The notes beneath the pieces were generated by a model. That model was given only the letters and a program-made list of their open reading frames with translations. It searched no databases and was not told the origin of the DNA. Of a stretch of 64,000 nt of DNA, positions 44,255-53,620 are shown piece after piece. Position numbers and translations under genes: made by a program. The stretch is from Hyphobacterium sp. SN044 (GTDB lineage Bacteria; Pseudomonadota; Alphaproteobacteria; Caulobacterales; Maricaulaceae). The stretch lies in NCBI RefSeq assembly GCF_021864465.1, contig NZ_JAKKUV010000007.1, positions 104,158-168,157 of the forward strand, read 5' to 3'. Numbering within the stretch: position 1 is the first letter of the stretch; each line of letters begins with the position of its first letter.

Positions 44255-45229
44255 ATGCCCCATGACGTGAATTCCACCACCGGACCCGGCCGCCTGCTTC
44301 CGGCGGAAGCGCGCCGCCATACCGCGCGCGCCACCACGCTGTCCGTCGCGGTCGCGCTGACGCTCGTTCTGGCAAAGCTGGCCGCCTGGATCGCGTCGGG
44401 CTCGATCGCGATGCTGGCCTCGCTCGCCGATTCCGGTCTCGACCTCGCGGCCTCGCTCACCACATTCTTCGCGGTGCGCTATGCCGCCTCTCCCGCGGAC
44501 AAGGAACACCGCTACGGCCACGGCAAGGCCGAGGCCGCGGCCAGCGTGCTGCAGGCGCTGCTGGTCGGCGTCTCGGCAGGCTATCTGATCTGGGAGGCGG
44601 GTCACCGTCTCGCCGATCCGCAGCCGGTCCAGCAGGGCGGCTGGGCGATTGCCGTCATGGTGCTGTCGATTGCAATGACGATCGGCCTCGTCTGGGTCCA
44701 GTCCCGCGCGATCAAGGCCACGGGCTCGGTGGCGGTCGAGGGCGACCGGGCGCACTACATGGCCGATCTCGGGGCGAATGTGTCCGTCATCGCCGGTATC
44801 GCGCTCGCGGCCTTTGCCGGCATTACCAGCGCCGACCCGGTCATTGCGATCGGCGTCGCGCTGTGGCTGCTCTGGTCGGCCTGGGGCGTCGCGAAGAATG
44901 CGCTCGACCATCTGCTCGACAAGGAATTGCCTGACGAGGTGCGCCACCGGATCAAGGCGATTGCCGAGGCGGATTCGCGTATCCGCGGGGTGCACCTCTT
45001 GCGGACCCGCGCCGCCGGCCCGCTGGTGCATATCCAGTTCCATGCCGACCTCGATCCCCATCTCAGCCTGCTGCAGGCGCACGAGATCATCGTCGAGGCG
45101 GAGAACCGCCTGCTGGCGGAGTTTCCCGCCGCCGACATCCTGATCCACGCCGATCCGGAGGGCATGGCCGAGCCGCACGGCTCCGACTTCTTCCGCAGCG
45201 AAGCAGCGCGAACCGAAGACTCCGCTTAA
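44255..45229 (+). CDS. Cation diffusion facilitator efflux transporter
   Basis: 324 residues, six membrane segments and a C-terminal cytoplasmic domain (about 225-310). LADSGLDL (about 54-61) and HYMADLGANV (about 168-177) are the DxxxD and HxxxD zinc/iron sites of the FieF/ZitB class; DKEHRYGHGKAEA is the loop motif. Exports zinc, iron or cadmium in exchange for protons. No regulator is adjacent. Confidence 0.9.
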   Translation: MPHDVNSTTGPGRLLPAEARRHTARATTLSVAVALTLVLAKLAAWIASGSIAMLASLADSGLDLAASLTTFFAVRYAASPADKEHRYGHGKAEAAASVLQALLVGVSAGYLIWEAGHRLADPQPVQQGGWAIAVMVLSIAMTIGLVWVQSRAIKATGSVAVEGDRAHYMADLGANVSVIAGIALAAFAGITSADPVIAIGVALWLLWSAWGVAKNALDHLLDKELPDEVRHRIKAIAEADSRIRGVHLLRTRAAGPLVHIQFHADLDPHLSLLQAHEIIVEAENRLLAEFPAADILIHADPEGMAEPHGSDFFRSEAARTEDSA

Positions 45230-45262
45230 TTCCCGCCACAAAGCGCGTTAGGGATGGCGCTC

Positions 45263-45940
45263 ATGCGCATCCTCCATCACTGGCCGCTCGACCCCTTTTC
45301 CCGCGAAATCCGCCTCGCCCTCGCCGAGAAGGCGCTGGAGTTCGAAACGCGGATCGAAAAGGTGTGGTCGCGTCCCGAACCGCTCCTGGCCCTCAATCCG
45401 GCCGGCACCTTGCCCGTCCTGATCGACGACGGCGCGGGCGTCCGCCTGACCGTGTGCGAGGCCGGGCCGATCGCGGAATATCTGGAGGAGGCCTATCCCG
45501 ATACGCCCCTCCTGCCGAAAAACCCCGCCGAACGCGCCGAAGCCCGCCGCCTGATGAGCTGGTTCGCGCGCAAATATGACGGCGAGGTCAACGCCTACCT
45601 GCTTCACGAGAAGCTGGAAAAGGGCGCGCAGGGGCTGGGCGCGCCGGACCCGAAGGCGCTCCGCGCCGGGCGGGATCACCTGAAATGGCATCTCGAATAC
45701 CTCGCCGGGCTTCTTGAGAACCGCGACGGCCTTGCCGGCCCGCGCTATTGCCTTGCTGACATTTCCGCCGCCGCGCACCTGTCCTGCGCCGACTATCTCG
45801 GCGATGTGCCCTGGGACCAGTTCGAACCGGCCCGCAACTGGTATGCGCGCATCAAGTGCCGCCCGGCCTTCCGCGCCATTCTCGCCGACCGCTTGCCCGG
45901 GCTCGACCCGGCAAGCCACTATGCGGACCTCGATTTCTGA
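45263..45940 (+). CDS. Glutathione S-transferase family protein
   Basis: 225 residues: N-terminal thioredoxin-like domain (MRILHHWPLDPFSREIRLAL; NPAGTLPVLID; EAGPIAEYLEE) and C-terminal helical domain from about 90. The ATG at 45263 is preferred because GGGA precedes it by 8 bases; an ATG three codons upstream also works. Substrate unknown. The next gene, queG, begins 21 bp later, an order seen in related genomes. Confidence 0.87.
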   Translation: MRILHHWPLDPFSREIRLALAEKALEFETRIEKVWSRPEPLLALNPAGTLPVLIDDGAGVRLTVCEAGPIAEYLEEAYPDTPLLPKNPAERAEARRLMSWFARKYDGEVNAYLLHEKLEKGAQGLGAPDPKALRAGRDHLKWHLEYLAGLLENRDGLAGPRYCLADISAAAHLSCADYLGDVPWDQFEPARNWYARIKCRPAFRAILADRLPGLDPASHYADLDF

Positions 45941-45961
45941 TCGCCGCACCGGGAAGGCGCG

Positions 45962-47059
45962 ATGACCGACCCCCGCCAGCTCGCCTTCGATCTCGGCTTC
46001 GACGCCGCGCGCGTCTGCCGTGCCGACGAGGCGTGGGCAGCGGGTGAGCGGCTGGAAGAATTCGTCGCGAGCGGCCACCACGGCACGATGGCCTGGTTCG
46101 AGGAGACTCTGGAGCGCCGCAAGGCCCCGACCGCCATGTGGCCGGAGGCGAAGTCCGCCCTCGTCGTGGCGATGAATTACGGGCCGGACACCGATCCGCT
46201 CGAAGACCTCAAGGCGACGTCCCGCGGCAATATCTCGGTCTATGCCCGCCACCGCGACTATCACGACGTGATGAAGAAGCGCCTGAAGGCGCTCGCCCGC
46301 ACCTATGCCGAGACGACCGGCCATCAGGTGAAGGTCTTCGTCGATACCGCCCCGCTGATGGAAAAGCCGCTCGCCGCGAATGCCGGGGTTGGCTGGCAGG
46401 GCAAGCACACCAATCTCGTCAGCCGGGAGTGGGGCAGCTGGCTGTTTCTCGGCGTCATGCTGACCGATGCGGAGTTGGAGCCCGATGCGCCGGAGACGGA
46501 CCATTGCGGCTCCTGCCGCGCCTGTCTCGACATCTGCCCGACCGACGCCTTCCCCACGCCCTACCGGCTCGATGCCCGGCGCTGCATCTCCTATCTGACG
46601 ATCGAACATGCCGGGCCGATCCCCACCGAATTCCGCGCCGCGATGGGCAACCGCATCTATGGCTGCGACGATTGCCTCGCCGTCTGCCCGTGGAACAAGT
46701 TCGCCGCGACGGCCAGCGAGGCGCAGCTCGTGGCGCGCGAGGATCTGAAATCCCCCGCACTCGGCGATCTCGTCGAACTGGACGACGCGGCTTTCCGGGA
46801 ATTGTTCTCCGGCTCGCCGATCAAGCGGATCAAGCGCGACCGCTTTGTCCGCAATGTCCTGATCGCGATCGGAAACTCCGGCGACGCCTCGCTTGTTTCA
46901 AAGGTCGAGGCGCGCCTGGACGATGACGCGCCGGTCGTGCGCGGTGCCGCCATCTGGGCATTGTCGCGCCTTGATCCGGCCCGGTTCGCAGCGTTGAAGG
47001 CGCGCCGCGAAATGGCCGAGACGGACGGCGAGGTGCGGGCGGAATGGGCGGCATCCTGA
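45962..47059 (+). CDS. queG: Epoxyqueuosine reductase QueG
   Basis: 365 residues. Cobalamin-binding part in the first half ([20 protein letters not shown] is the typical active-site strand), then two 4Fe-4S motifs: [16 protein letters not shown] (about 182-197) and [13 protein letters not shown] (about 235-247). Catalyses the last step of queuosine synthesis in tRNA anticodons. C-terminal HEAT-like repeat ([20 protein letters not shown]). It overlaps mtgA by 16 bases. Confidence 0.95.
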   Translation: MTDPRQLAFDLGFDAARVCRADEAWAAGERLEEFVASGHHGTMAWFEETLERRKAPTAMWPEAKSALVVAMNYGPDTDPLEDLKATSRGNISVYARHRDYHDVMKKRLKALARTYAETTGHQVKVFVDTAPLMEKPLAANAGVGWQGKHTNLVSREWGSWLFLGVMLTDAELEPDAPETDHCGSCRACLDICPTDAFPTPYRLDARRCISYLTIEHAGPIPTEFRAAMGNRIYGCDDCLAVCPWNKFAATASEAQLVAREDLKSPALGDLVELDDAAFRELFSGSPIKRIKRDRFVRNVLIAIGNSGDASLVSKVEARLDDDAPVVRGAAIWALSRLDPARFAALKARREMAETDGEVRAEWAAS

Positions 47060-47802
47060 AAGCAGTGAAGGCGCGCTGGCGCTTTGCCCGCCGCTGGCCC
47101 GGACAGGCCGCGCTGACCGTCCTGTGGCGGCTCGCTCGCGGTGGCCTCTATGCCGGGGCGGCTTTCGCCGCCGGATCGCTCCTGCTCGTTCTCGTCGCGG
47201 GCTATGTCGGCGTGCCGCCCTCCATCCTGATGATCCAGCGCAGCCTCGAGGGCGCGAGCGTTCGCCGGGTGCAGGTGCCGCTCAGCGAGATCGACCCGGC
47301 CCTCGTCCATTCCGTCATCGGCGCTGAGGATTCGAACTTCTGTTCGCATCACGGTTTCGATGTCGAGGCGATCCGCCAGGCGCTTCAGAACAACGCCGAA
47401 GGCGGCCGCCGCCGCGGCGCGTCGACGCTGAGCCAGCAGACGGCGAAGAATGTCTTCCTGTGGAATGGCGGCGGCTGGGCGCGCAAGGGCGCGGAGGCCT
47501 GGTTCACCTTCCTGATCGAGCTGACCTGGCCAAAACGCCGGATCATGGAGGCCTATCTCAACATCGCCGAATGGGGCGACGGGATTTTCGGCGCGGAGGC
47601 GGTATCGCGCATCCGCTTCGACACCCATGCCAGCGAGCTCTCTGGCCGTCAGGCCGCACTGCTGGCGGCCGTCCTGCCCAATCCGAATGAGTGGCGGCTC
47701 GACCCGCCGGGGCCTTACGTGTCCGGCCGGGCCGGCACGCTCGAAGCCCGCGCCGGCGTCGTCCGCCGCGAGGGCTATGCGGATTGTGTGTTGGGGGAGT
47801 GA
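47044..47802 (+). CDS. mtgA: Monofunctional peptidoglycan transglycosylase MtgA
   Basis: 252 residues. Membrane helix about 32-56, then GT51 domain: [20 protein letters not shown] (about 95-114, catalytic Glu in AED), [19 protein letters not shown] (about 123-141), [15 protein letters not shown] (about 165-179). Polymerises lipid II glycans without a transpeptidase domain. Begins inside queG; probably co-translated. Confidence 0.93.
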   Translation: MGGILKAVKARWRFARRWPGQAALTVLWRLARGGLYAGAAFAAGSLLLVLVAGYVGVPPSILMIQRSLEGASVRRVQVPLSEIDPALVHSVIGAEDSNFCSHHGFDVEAIRQALQNNAEGGRRRGASTLSQQTAKNVFLWNGGGWARKGAEAWFTFLIELTWPKRRIMEAYLNIAEWGDGIFGAEAVSRIRFDTHASELSGRQAALLAAVLPNPNEWRLDPPGPYVSGRAGTLEARAGVVRREGYADCVLGE

Positions 47803-48438
47803 TGAACCGGCTTCTCCCCCAGGGGAGAGAAGGGGTTGGCGCTTCAATCGTGTTGAATTCCCCGCGTAAGCGGGGACCTCGGCCGGTTCGGGAGACAATG
47901 CGGCCCGTTAGTTTGCGCGATCTTTGAGGTGCCTCTGCGCTTTGCCGGTTCTGGGTCCCGGATCGCGCTGATGCGCGTCCGGGAATTCAGTATTCAGCAT
48001 ACATCCGGGGTCCCCATGCAAATGGGGACCTGAAGCCGGCACCAAGTTTCGGATTCCCAGGGCCTGTCGGTGTAGAGGCGGGGAGCGCGGGAACCCCAGA
48101 GAGAAGAAGAACGCTCACCCCACCCCGCTCCCGTCGACCTGAAGGCCGCCGCTCGCGTCCCTCCCCCTCAAGGGGAGGGAAAAGCATGGCGTGTCTCTCC
48201 CTCCCCCTTGGGGGAGGGTTGGGGTGGGGGGTGACTCTCGGTAAAAACCCCTCATCCGGCCTTTCAGGCCACCTTCTCCCCCAATGGGGAGAAGGAAGGA
48301 CGATGCTGTCTTTCCGGTTTTACCCATTGACGCTCCCCGGTTTCGCGCAGCGAAGATCGGGCCCCGACTGGCAAGAAAATCTGGATCCCGGATCGGCAAA
48401 GCCGTCCGGGAAACGTCAGCAGCGAGGAAAACCAGGAC
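47803..48438. repeat. Repeat-rich intergenic region
   Basis: No gene is seen in 636 bp. It contains a chain of short palindromes: CTCCCCCAGGGGAG (near 47814), CCCCGCGTAAGCGGGG (47861-47876), GGTCCCCATGCAAATGGGGACC (48010-48031), CCCTCCCCCTCAAGGGGAGGG (48159-48179), CCTCCCCCTTGGGGGAGG (48209-48226), a CTCATCCGGCCTTTCAGGCC/TTCTCCCCCAATGGGGAGAA unit (48256-48298) and a GATCCCGG...CCGGGA unit near 48383-48413. Several match repeat types elsewhere in the window. Confidence 0.75.
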
Positions 48439-49104
48439 TTACCCGCCGGTACGCCGTGCCTCGTTGATGCGGCCGCGAATAAGCAGGGCGTCGATGTCCG
48501 CCGGGTCGATCTGGCGGGCCATTTCCATGTCGCGCTGCGCCCCGTCGAGATCGCCAAGCTCGAGCCGCGCCGTCGCGCGGATCGTGTAGGCCTCGCCGAG
48601 CGTATTGTCCTGCCGGATCGCGGCGGAGGCATCGGCCTCGGCCGCCGCCCACATCTCCTGATCGAGCGCGCCGCGCGCCCGGCCGACCCAGAGCGGTGCG
48701 CTCTCATTGTTGTATTCCAGCGCCTCGGTATAGGCGCGGCGGCTTTCCGCCGGCATGCCCGCCGCGCGCCAGGCATCGCCCGCTTCGGCAAACATCAGCA
48801 CCTTGGCCCATTGCTCGGTCGTGTCCGGCGCCGAGGCGATGGCTTCGAGCCGTGCCGCGCCTTCCTCGGTTTCGCCAAGCGCGACGAGCGCGCGCGCCTC
48901 GCAATGCCGGGCCGGCCAGCCGCCCGCCTCATAGCGCCAGGCCAGCGCGTCCTCATAGGCATTTTCCGGGTCGGTCACGATGCGGTCGAGACAGGCCTCG
49001 TAGCGGGCCCGTTCCTCGGCGGCATAGTCGATTTGTGCGGCTGCCGGCGCGGCGAGACTTGCCGCCAGCCCGGCCATGCCGGAAAGAAGCACTACATAAC
49101 GCAT
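48439..49104 (-). CDS. Exported TPR protein, hypothetical
   Basis: 221 residues. Signal peptide (MRYVVLLSGMAGLAASLAAP; ending AAAQ) then TPR-like repeats (GDAWRAAGMPAESRRAYTEA; GEAYTIRATARLELGDLDGA) to the end. The ATG at 49104 gives the signal peptide. Two Cys (ACLDR, HCEAR) may form a disulphide. Periplasmic; function unknown. Confidence 0.72.
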   Translation of the reverse strand: MRYVVLLSGMAGLAASLAAPAAAQIDYAAEERARYEACLDRIVTDPENAYEDALAWRYEAGGWPARHCEARALVALGETEEGAARLEAIASAPDTTEQWAKVLMFAEAGDAWRAAGMPAESRRAYTEALEYNNESAPLWVGRARGALDQEMWAAAEADASAAIRQDNTLGEAYTIRATARLELGDLDGAQRDMEMARQIDPADIDALLIRGRINEARRTGG

Positions 49105-49168
49105 GACGCCCGATCCCAAGCTGAACCCTTACTCGCCATGAACACTAGCAGGTCAAACCCCGCCGTCC

Positions 49169-50023
49169 ATGTCCACTGACCGTCTCTGCCTCATGATCGG
49201 CGCGGGCTATGTCGCCCGCGCAACGGCACCGTTGCTTGCCAAGCGCGGCATTCGCTGCGCCGGAACGACGCGCTCGAATGCCGATGAGGTGCACGCCGCC
49301 GGGATCGAGCCGCTTGCCTGGTCCGCCGAGGATGGCCTGACCGATCCGATGCGTGCGGCGCTGGGTGAGGCGACCCACCTCCTGATCAGCGCCGCGCCGG
49401 AACCGCATGGCGATCGGGTGCTGACGGCGCTGGGACCGGATATCGCCGCGCTGATGCCGCGCCTTCAATGGGCCGGATATCTCTCGACGACGGGGGTCTA
49501 TGGCGACCGCGACGGGGATTGGGTCGCCGAGGACAGTCCCGTCATCCCGCGCCAGCCGCGGTCCGTCCTGCGCCTTGCGGCGGAACGGGCCTGGCAGGCC
49601 GCCCTGCCGGATATCCGGATCTTCCGCCTTGCCGGAATCTACGGACCCGGACGTTCCGCGCTCGACCAGCTGCGCGTCGGGCGTGCGCGCCGTATCGTGA
49701 AGCCCGGCCACGTCTTCAGCCGCATCCATGTGGACGACATTGCGGCGGCGCTCGCGCTGTCCATCGACCATCCGCATGCGGACGGCGTGTTCAACCTCGC
49801 CGATGACGAGCCGGCCCCGAACGCGGACGTGGTCGCCTTCGCAGCGGAATTGCTCGCCATGGCCCCGCCCCCGGAAGAGGATTTCGAGACCGCCGAGATG
49901 AGCGCCATGCTGCGCGGCTTCTATGCCGAGAGCCGCCGTGTGCGGAATCTCAAGGCGAAACGGGAACTTGGCTGGACGCCGCGCTTTCCCACCTACAAAG
50001 AGGGGCTGACCGCGCTTCTCTGA
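49169..50023 (+). CDS. NAD-dependent epimerase/SDR (YeeZ-like)
   Basis: 284 residues, atypical extended SDR. N-terminal IGAGYVARATAPLLAKRG (about 10-27) replaces the usual GxxGxxG with GxGYVA; YLSTTGVYGDRDGDW (about 108-122) and RLAGIYGPGRS (about 153-163) are typical of the YeeZ/YlbE subgroup. Substrate unknown. Confidence 0.82.
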   Translation: MSTDRLCLMIGAGYVARATAPLLAKRGIRCAGTTRSNADEVHAAGIEPLAWSAEDGLTDPMRAALGEATHLLISAAPEPHGDRVLTALGPDIAALMPRLQWAGYLSTTGVYGDRDGDWVAEDSPVIPRQPRSVLRLAAERAWQAALPDIRIFRLAGIYGPGRSALDQLRVGRARRIVKPGHVFSRIHVDDIAAALALSIDHPHADGVFNLADDEPAPNADVVAFAAELLAMAPPPEEDFETAEMSAMLRGFYAESRRVRNLKAKRELGWTPRFPTYKEGLTALL

Positions 50024-50117
50024 TACCTCGTTTCGAAAACCAGATGACCCGGGCGTCGATCCGTGCGATGGCCCGCCCTTGCAATTTCCCGCCCCGCACC
50101 CGACTTCGCCCCTGTCC

Positions 50118-51245
50118 ATGAAAATCCTCCAGGTCATTCCCAATCTCGACACCGGCGGCGCCGAGCGCACGACGATCGAGATCGCGGAAGCGCTCACCCG
50201 CGACGGTCACACCGCGCTGGTCGCCAGCGAAGGCGGAGCGATGGAAGGCGAGCTTGAGGCCGCGGGTGGCGAATTAATCCGCCTGCCGCTGTCTTCGAAA
50301 TCCCCGCTGACGATCTGGAAGAATGCCGACCGCCTGGCTGCGATCATCCGAGAGCGCGGCGTCGATCTGGTTCATGCCCGCTCGCGCGCCCCGGCCTGGA
50401 GCGCGCTTCGGGCGGCGCGCAAGGCCGGCGTGCCTTTCGTGACGACCTATCACGGCGCCTACAATGCGCGCTCGCCGCTGAAGCGCTGGTACAATTCGGT
50501 GATGGCGCGCGGCGACCGGGTGATCGCCAATTCCAACTTCATCCACGACCATATCGTCCTGGAACACGGCACGCTGATGCCGATCACCGTCATTCCGCGC
50601 GGCGTGGAGACGGAGCGCTTCGCGCCGTCAGACGAGACCAGCGAACGCGGTGCGGCGCTGCGCCGCGACTGGGGCGTCGACGAGAGCGAATTTCTCTTCC
50701 TCCTGCCCGCCCGGCTGACCCGCTGGAAGGGTCAGACCGTCGCCATCCAGGCGCTGGGCGCACTCAAGGCGCGCGGCGAAATCGTCCCCCACCTCGTCCT
50801 GGTGGGCGGCGATCAGGGCCGCAAGGACTTCCGCCAGGAACTCGAAACGCTCGCCAACGATCTCGGCGTTGCGCCCTCGGTGATCTTCGCCGGCCATTGC
50901 GCCGACATGCCCGCCGCTTTTGCGGCCTGCGATGTCGCGCTCAACCCTTCGATCGACCCCGAAGCCTTCGGCCGGACGGCCGCCGAGGCCTCGGCGGCGG
51001 GCAAGCCGGTGATCGTGTCCGACCATGGCGGCGCCCGCGAAGTCGTGGAGGCCGGAAAGACCGGTTGGCGCGTGAAGCCGGGCGATGCCGACGCGCTCGC
51101 CGATGCCATGTGGGAAGCCATCCAGAAAAGCCCGGCCGCGCGCAAACGCATGGGCGCGGCGGGGCGCGCAAGAATCGGCGCGCTGTTCACCACCGCTTCA
51201 CTCCAGTCTGCGACCTTGCAGGTCTACCGCGACCTTCTAGAGTAG
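50118..51245 (+). CDS. Family 4 glycosyltransferase
   Basis: 375 residues, GT-B fold. N-terminal MKILQVIPNLDTGGAERTTI with the GGAE acceptor-domain motif; C-terminal EX7E motif in EAFGRTAAEASAAGKPVI. It is followed, with only 5 bp between, by a family 9 glycosyltransferase; the pair probably makes lipopolysaccharide core or a related envelope glycan. ATG 50118 starts the conserved strand. Confidence 0.9.
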   Translation: MKILQVIPNLDTGGAERTTIEIAEALTRDGHTALVASEGGAMEGELEAAGGELIRLPLSSKSPLTIWKNADRLAAIIRERGVDLVHARSRAPAWSALRAARKAGVPFVTTYHGAYNARSPLKRWYNSVMARGDRVIANSNFIHDHIVLEHGTLMPITVIPRGVETERFAPSDETSERGAALRRDWGVDESEFLFLLPARLTRWKGQTVAIQALGALKARGEIVPHLVLVGGDQGRKDFRQELETLANDLGVAPSVIFAGHCADMPAAFAACDVALNPSIDPEAFGRTAAEASAAGKPVIVSDHGGAREVVEAGKTGWRVKPGDADALADAMWEAIQKSPAARKRMGAAGRARIGALFTTASLQSATLQVYRDLLE

Positions 51246-51250
51246 CGCCG

Positions 51251-52231
51251 ATGCAGGAAGCCGCCCGCGATACGATCTATGTGCTGCTCTGGGGTGATCT
51301 CATCGAGACCATCCGGGGTCTGGCGAGCGTGCGCCGGATTCACGAAGCCAATCGCCGCGCACGCCTGATCCTCCTGACGACGCCGGACTATGAAGGCCTC
51401 CTGAAGCACTGCCCGTGGTTCGGCGCGATCGAGACCGACGCGCTGGCCGAAGGCCCGGCCGGCCGGTTGATGGTCAAACGCATCAAGATCGCCAAGCCGG
51501 TCGCCGTCTTCGATCTCGTCGGCAACGACACCTCGCGCCGCATCAAAGGCGGGTTCCGTTTCTCGCGTACGAAATGGATCGAGGCCGCCGCGAAGCCCGA
51601 GCCGGGCACGCACCCGGTCGAGGCGGCCGCGATGGCACTGGGCCGGGCGGGTCTCGGTGCAGGGGCCTATCGCCTCGGTGAAGCCGCGGGCCCCGACGTG
51701 TCCTGGGTCGATTATCTCGCCCGGACCTCGCGCACGCTCGAGCCGGAATATTTCGGCATCAACGGTCCCTTCGCCCTGCTGGCCCCGGCCGGCGACGAAG
51801 TGAAGCCGGCCCTGCGCTGGCCGAAGGAACGCTGGGCGTCGCTGGCGCACGCCCTGACCGAAGCCCGGATCACGCCGGCTGTCGTGGGTGGCCCGTCAGC
51901 CCGCGAGGTCGGCCGCTATATCGCCGAGCGCGCCCCGGGTGCGCGCGACATCACCGGGAAGGCCAAGCTGGTTCAGCTGGCGGGTCTCGGCCGCCGGGCG
52001 CGATTCGTGTTCGGCGAGGATACCGGGCTTCTTCACCTCTTGGTCGCCGCCGGTCCGCCGGCTCTGGCGCTCTATCCCGGCGGCGAGGAAGATCCCGCCC
52101 TGGTCGCGCCGCGCGGCCCGTCGACAGTCGTCATCATGCACGCGCCGACACTCGCCCAGGTCACGCCGGAAGAGGCGATGCAGGCCATGCGTTTCGCCGG
52201 CGGATTCGACGAGACCACCCGTGCCGCTTGA
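51251..52231 (+). CDS. Family 9 glycosyltransferase (heptosyltransferase-like)
   Basis: 326 residues. The fold of ADP-heptose:LPS heptosyltransferases is seen in LLWGDLIETIRGLASVRRIH (about 13-32) and FGEDTGLLHLLVAAGPPALA (about 256-275). The donor sugar cannot be told. Starts 5 bp after the GT4 gene; part of the same operon. Confidence 0.88.
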   Translation: MQEAARDTIYVLLWGDLIETIRGLASVRRIHEANRRARLILLTTPDYEGLLKHCPWFGAIETDALAEGPAGRLMVKRIKIAKPVAVFDLVGNDTSRRIKGGFRFSRTKWIEAAAKPEPGTHPVEAAAMALGRAGLGAGAYRLGEAAGPDVSWVDYLARTSRTLEPEYFGINGPFALLAPAGDEVKPALRWPKERWASLAHALTEARITPAVVGGPSAREVGRYIAERAPGARDITGKAKLVQLAGLGRRARFVFGEDTGLLHLLVAAGPPALALYPGGEEDPALVAPRGPSTVVIMHAPTLAQVTPEEAMQAMRFAGGFDETTRAA

Positions 52232-52351
52232 TTTTTCGCCGGTTGAGGCGATAACAGCCCGGTTCCGTATGGCACCGGACGCGCTTTCGCGCGTTCTATC
52301 CTCGGCCAGCCGGTCACAGATTTTCTTCAGAGGCTATCAGGGAGAATACGC

Positions 52352-52891
52352 ATAGCCCGCCGACCACACGCCGCCCCGCCGCCCAAGAAGGACGGCCCGC
52401 GCATCAACCAGGAAATCCGCTCACCGCGGGTGCTCCTCATCGATGAATCTGGCGAAAAGCAGGGCATCATGCCCGTCGACGCCGCGCTCGAAGCTGCCCA
52501 GGAGGCAGGCCTCGACCTTGTCGAGGTGTCACCGAACGCCGACCCGCCAGTCTGCAAGATCCTCGACTACGGAAAGCTCAAATACCAGGAGCAGAAAAAG
52601 AAGACCGAGGCTCGCAAGAAGCAGAAGACGCAGGATATCAAAGAGATAAAAATGCGTCCGAACATCGACACCCACGATTACGAGGTGAAGGCAAAGGCCA
52701 TGCGCCGCTTCTTCGAGGAAGGCGACAAGGTCAAGGTGACGCTGCGCTTCCGGGGCCGTGAAATGGCTCACCAGGATCGCGGCATGACCCTGCTCGAGCG
52801 CGTGAAGGAAGATTTCTCCGACGTCGCCAAGGTCGAGTTCTCGCCGAAACTCGAGGGCCGCCAGATGATCATGGTGCTGGCACCGCGCTAG
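52352..52891 (+). CDS. infC: Translation initiation factor IF-3, apparent AUA start
   Basis: 179 residues. Motifs include PRINQEI (14-20), a basic linker ([20 protein letters not shown]) and the C-terminal ribosome-binding domain ([18 protein letters not shown] type). The first in-frame ATG is residue-like Leu-rich at 52430 and would delete the conserved N-domain. No ATG, GTG or TTG precedes it in frame near a ribosome site; instead ATA at 52352 lies 7 bases after GGGAG and gives (M)[20 protein letters not shown], the usual alphaproteobacterial N-terminus (a second ATA is two codons upstream). E. coli infC uses AUU for autoregulation, so a rare start here is consistent. Confidence 0.9.
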   Translation: MARRPHAAPPPKKDGPRINQEIRSPRVLLIDESGEKQGIMPVDAALEAAQEAGLDLVEVSPNADPPVCKILDYGKLKYQEQKKKTEARKKQKTQDIKEIKMRPNIDTHDYEVKAKAMRRFFEEGDKVKVTLRFRGREMAHQDRGMTLLERVKEDFSDVAKVEFSPKLEGRQMIMVLAPR

Positions 52892-52921
52892 CGCCTTCGC
52901 GCTGAAACGATTGATGAATTG

Positions 52922-52957
52922 CACGCCGGGGAAGTGATTTCCCGGCGTGTTCTTTTT
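52922..52957 (+). terminator. Rho-independent terminator of infC
   Basis: CACGCCGGG (52922-52930) and CCCGGCGTG (52941-52949) form a strong stem; TTCTTTTT follows. Confidence 0.85.
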
Positions 52958-53110
52958 GCGGAACCGCCGGGGATACGAAGATTCCGGGGTCAAACCGTTC
53001 AGATGAGGTTCACTTCCCCTGCCTGTTTAATGCTAACGTGTTGAAACGCGGAGTCGGACGGGGGTCCGGTCCGCCAACCAAAGCAGCAATGTGTCATAAG
53101 GGACAGGGTT

Positions 53111-53596
53111 ATGAACAAGTCATCCATCTTCTCCGCCGTGGCGTCCGCCGCGCTCCTCGCCACCGCCGTGACCGGCATGGCGGAAGCCCAGAACTGGCAG
53201 GCCGCGCCGACCTACGGCAACGTGTCGCTGACCACCGGTTTCACGCCGGACCCGTACCGGGTCAACGTCCTTTCGGGCGGTCCGATCAATGCGTCGACCT
53301 CGATCGGCGGCTCCTGCCGCGGCTATATCGCCAACGCGCCGGACTTCGACCTCTACTTCACCGCCGGTTCGTCGCTGCCGCTGATCATCTCGGTCAGCTC
53401 CAACGCCGACACCACGCTGGTCGTGCGTGCGCCGAACGGTCTGTGGTATTGCGACGATGACAGCGGCAACGGCTTGAACCCGTCGGTTCGCTTCAATGCG
53501 CCGATGTCGGGCCTGTATGACATCTGGGTCGGCACCTATGGCAACGCGTCCAACCAGCAAGCCCAGATCAACATCTCCGAGCTGTACAGCCAGTAA
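53111..53596 (+). CDS. Secreted single-domain protein (PPC-like repeat family)
   Basis: 161 residues. Signal peptide (MNKSSIFSAVASAALLATAV, cut after AEA), then one beta-sandwich domain: YGNVSLTTGFTPDPYRVNVL, CRGYIANAPDFDLYF, DTTLVVRAPNGLWYCDDDSG, SGLYDIWVGTYG, INISEL. Two Cys, one in CRGY and one in WYCDDD, could form a disulphide; the DDD cluster suggests calcium. The same domain occurs three times in the next gene. It resembles bacterial pre-peptidase C-terminal (PPC) domains. Starts after a strong AGGG site. Confidence 0.75.
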   Translation: MNKSSIFSAVASAALLATAVTGMAEAQNWQAAPTYGNVSLTTGFTPDPYRVNVLSGGPINASTSIGGSCRGYIANAPDFDLYFTAGSSLPLIISVSSNADTTLVVRAPNGLWYCDDDSGNGLNPSVRFNAPMSGLYDIWVGTYGNASNQQAQINISELYSQ

Positions 53597-53620
53597 CGGC
53601 TGCGGCTGGGGAGAATGACC

